From an uncultured Lachnospiraceae bacterium (GTDB lineage Bacteria > Bacillota_A > Clostridia > Lachnospirales > Lachnospiraceae): 21,636 nt of DNA. Within the stretch, counting starts at the first letter, position 1. Each line of letters begins with the position of its first letter. Below, piece by piece: positions 21,580 to 21,636 of this stretch. Location: assembly GCA_910587495.1 (NCBI GenBank), contig CAJUMT010000031.1, forward strand, positions 1 to 21,636, written 5' to 3'. The position numbers and the translations under genes were made by a program. A model generated the notes under the pieces. It did not search any database, was not told the DNA's origin, and worked only from the letters and a program-made list of their open reading frames with translations.

Positions 21580-21636
21580 TGTTTTACTCCTCCGTTGTCT
21601 TAATAAATATTTTTAATTATGGCTGTTTTTCTTGAA
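21580..21636 (-). other. Leader or gap upstream of ilvC, cut by the window edge
   Basis: Fifty-seven bases of AT-rich sequence holding the ilvC ribosome-binding site. One minus-strand frame from the edge reads FKKNSHN and a stop, which could be the end of an upstream gene such as ilvN, or chance. No promoter can be called from so little sequence. Confidence 0.25.

Noticed and set aside
1..21636. CRISPR array, insertion sequence, prophage, skin element or tRNA gene
   Set aside because: No regularly spaced repeats, transposase or recombinase motifs, or tRNA-like cloverleaf were seen. Gaps between genes are too short for most of these.

Overview
The window looks like chromosomal DNA from an anaerobic, low-to-medium GC Firmicute, most likely a spore-forming member of the Lachnospiraceae (Clostridia). 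Three things point there: the gene order ireB-ruvX-DUF1292-fur-rnjA-ylbF-yceG-trmR-trhP, an intact sporulation sigma-K gene, and protein sequences typical of gut clostridia. It is densely coded, with no gap above about 120 bases. All genes but one are on the minus strand, so they are transcribed from high to low coordinates. I found no rRNA, tRNA, CRISPR array, transposase or phage gene.

Layout, in minus-strand transcription order from the right: (1) ilvC (branched-chain amino acid synthesis) with a likely terminator. (2) A membrane pair, a 687-aa GT-C-like protein and an AT3-type acyltransferase, probably for cell-surface glycan work. (3) A zinc-ribbon membrane protein with a Tyr/Asp-rich linker and an orphan 91-aa protein, followed by a housekeeping run of a HAD phosphatase, prmA, rsmE, a NifS-type cysteine desulfurase and thiI (4-thiouridine synthesis). 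(4) The only plus-strand gene, a 77-aa HPr-fold protein with its own promoter and terminator. It lacks the phosphocarrier histidine but keeps the regulatory serine motif. (5) mtaB (ms2t6A tRNA modification), divergent from it. (6) The operon ireB-ruvX-DUF1292-fur-rnjA-ylbF-short yceG-trmR-trhP, the counterpart of the B. subtilis yrzL-yrrK-yrzB-yrrL-yrrM-yrrO region. (7) sigK with a sigma-E/K-like promoter. (8) comM-dprA-topA (DNA uptake and topology) from a sigma-A-like promoter; topA runs off the left end.

Common themes are translation and RNA quality: four tRNA modification enzymes or partners (MtaB, ThiI plus its desulfurase, TrhP, TrmR), two ribosome methylases (RsmE, PrmA), RuvX for rRNA maturation, RNase J and a YlbF-type RNase cofactor. 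The oddest sequence-level feature is a short dispersed repeat at four gene junctions, always in the same orientation. It ends exactly at the Shine-Dalgarno sequence of the next gene and spills into the 3' coding end of the upstream gene in two cases. Several starts are TTG or GTG with strong Shine-Dalgarno sequences, and I moved several starts inward on that basis.
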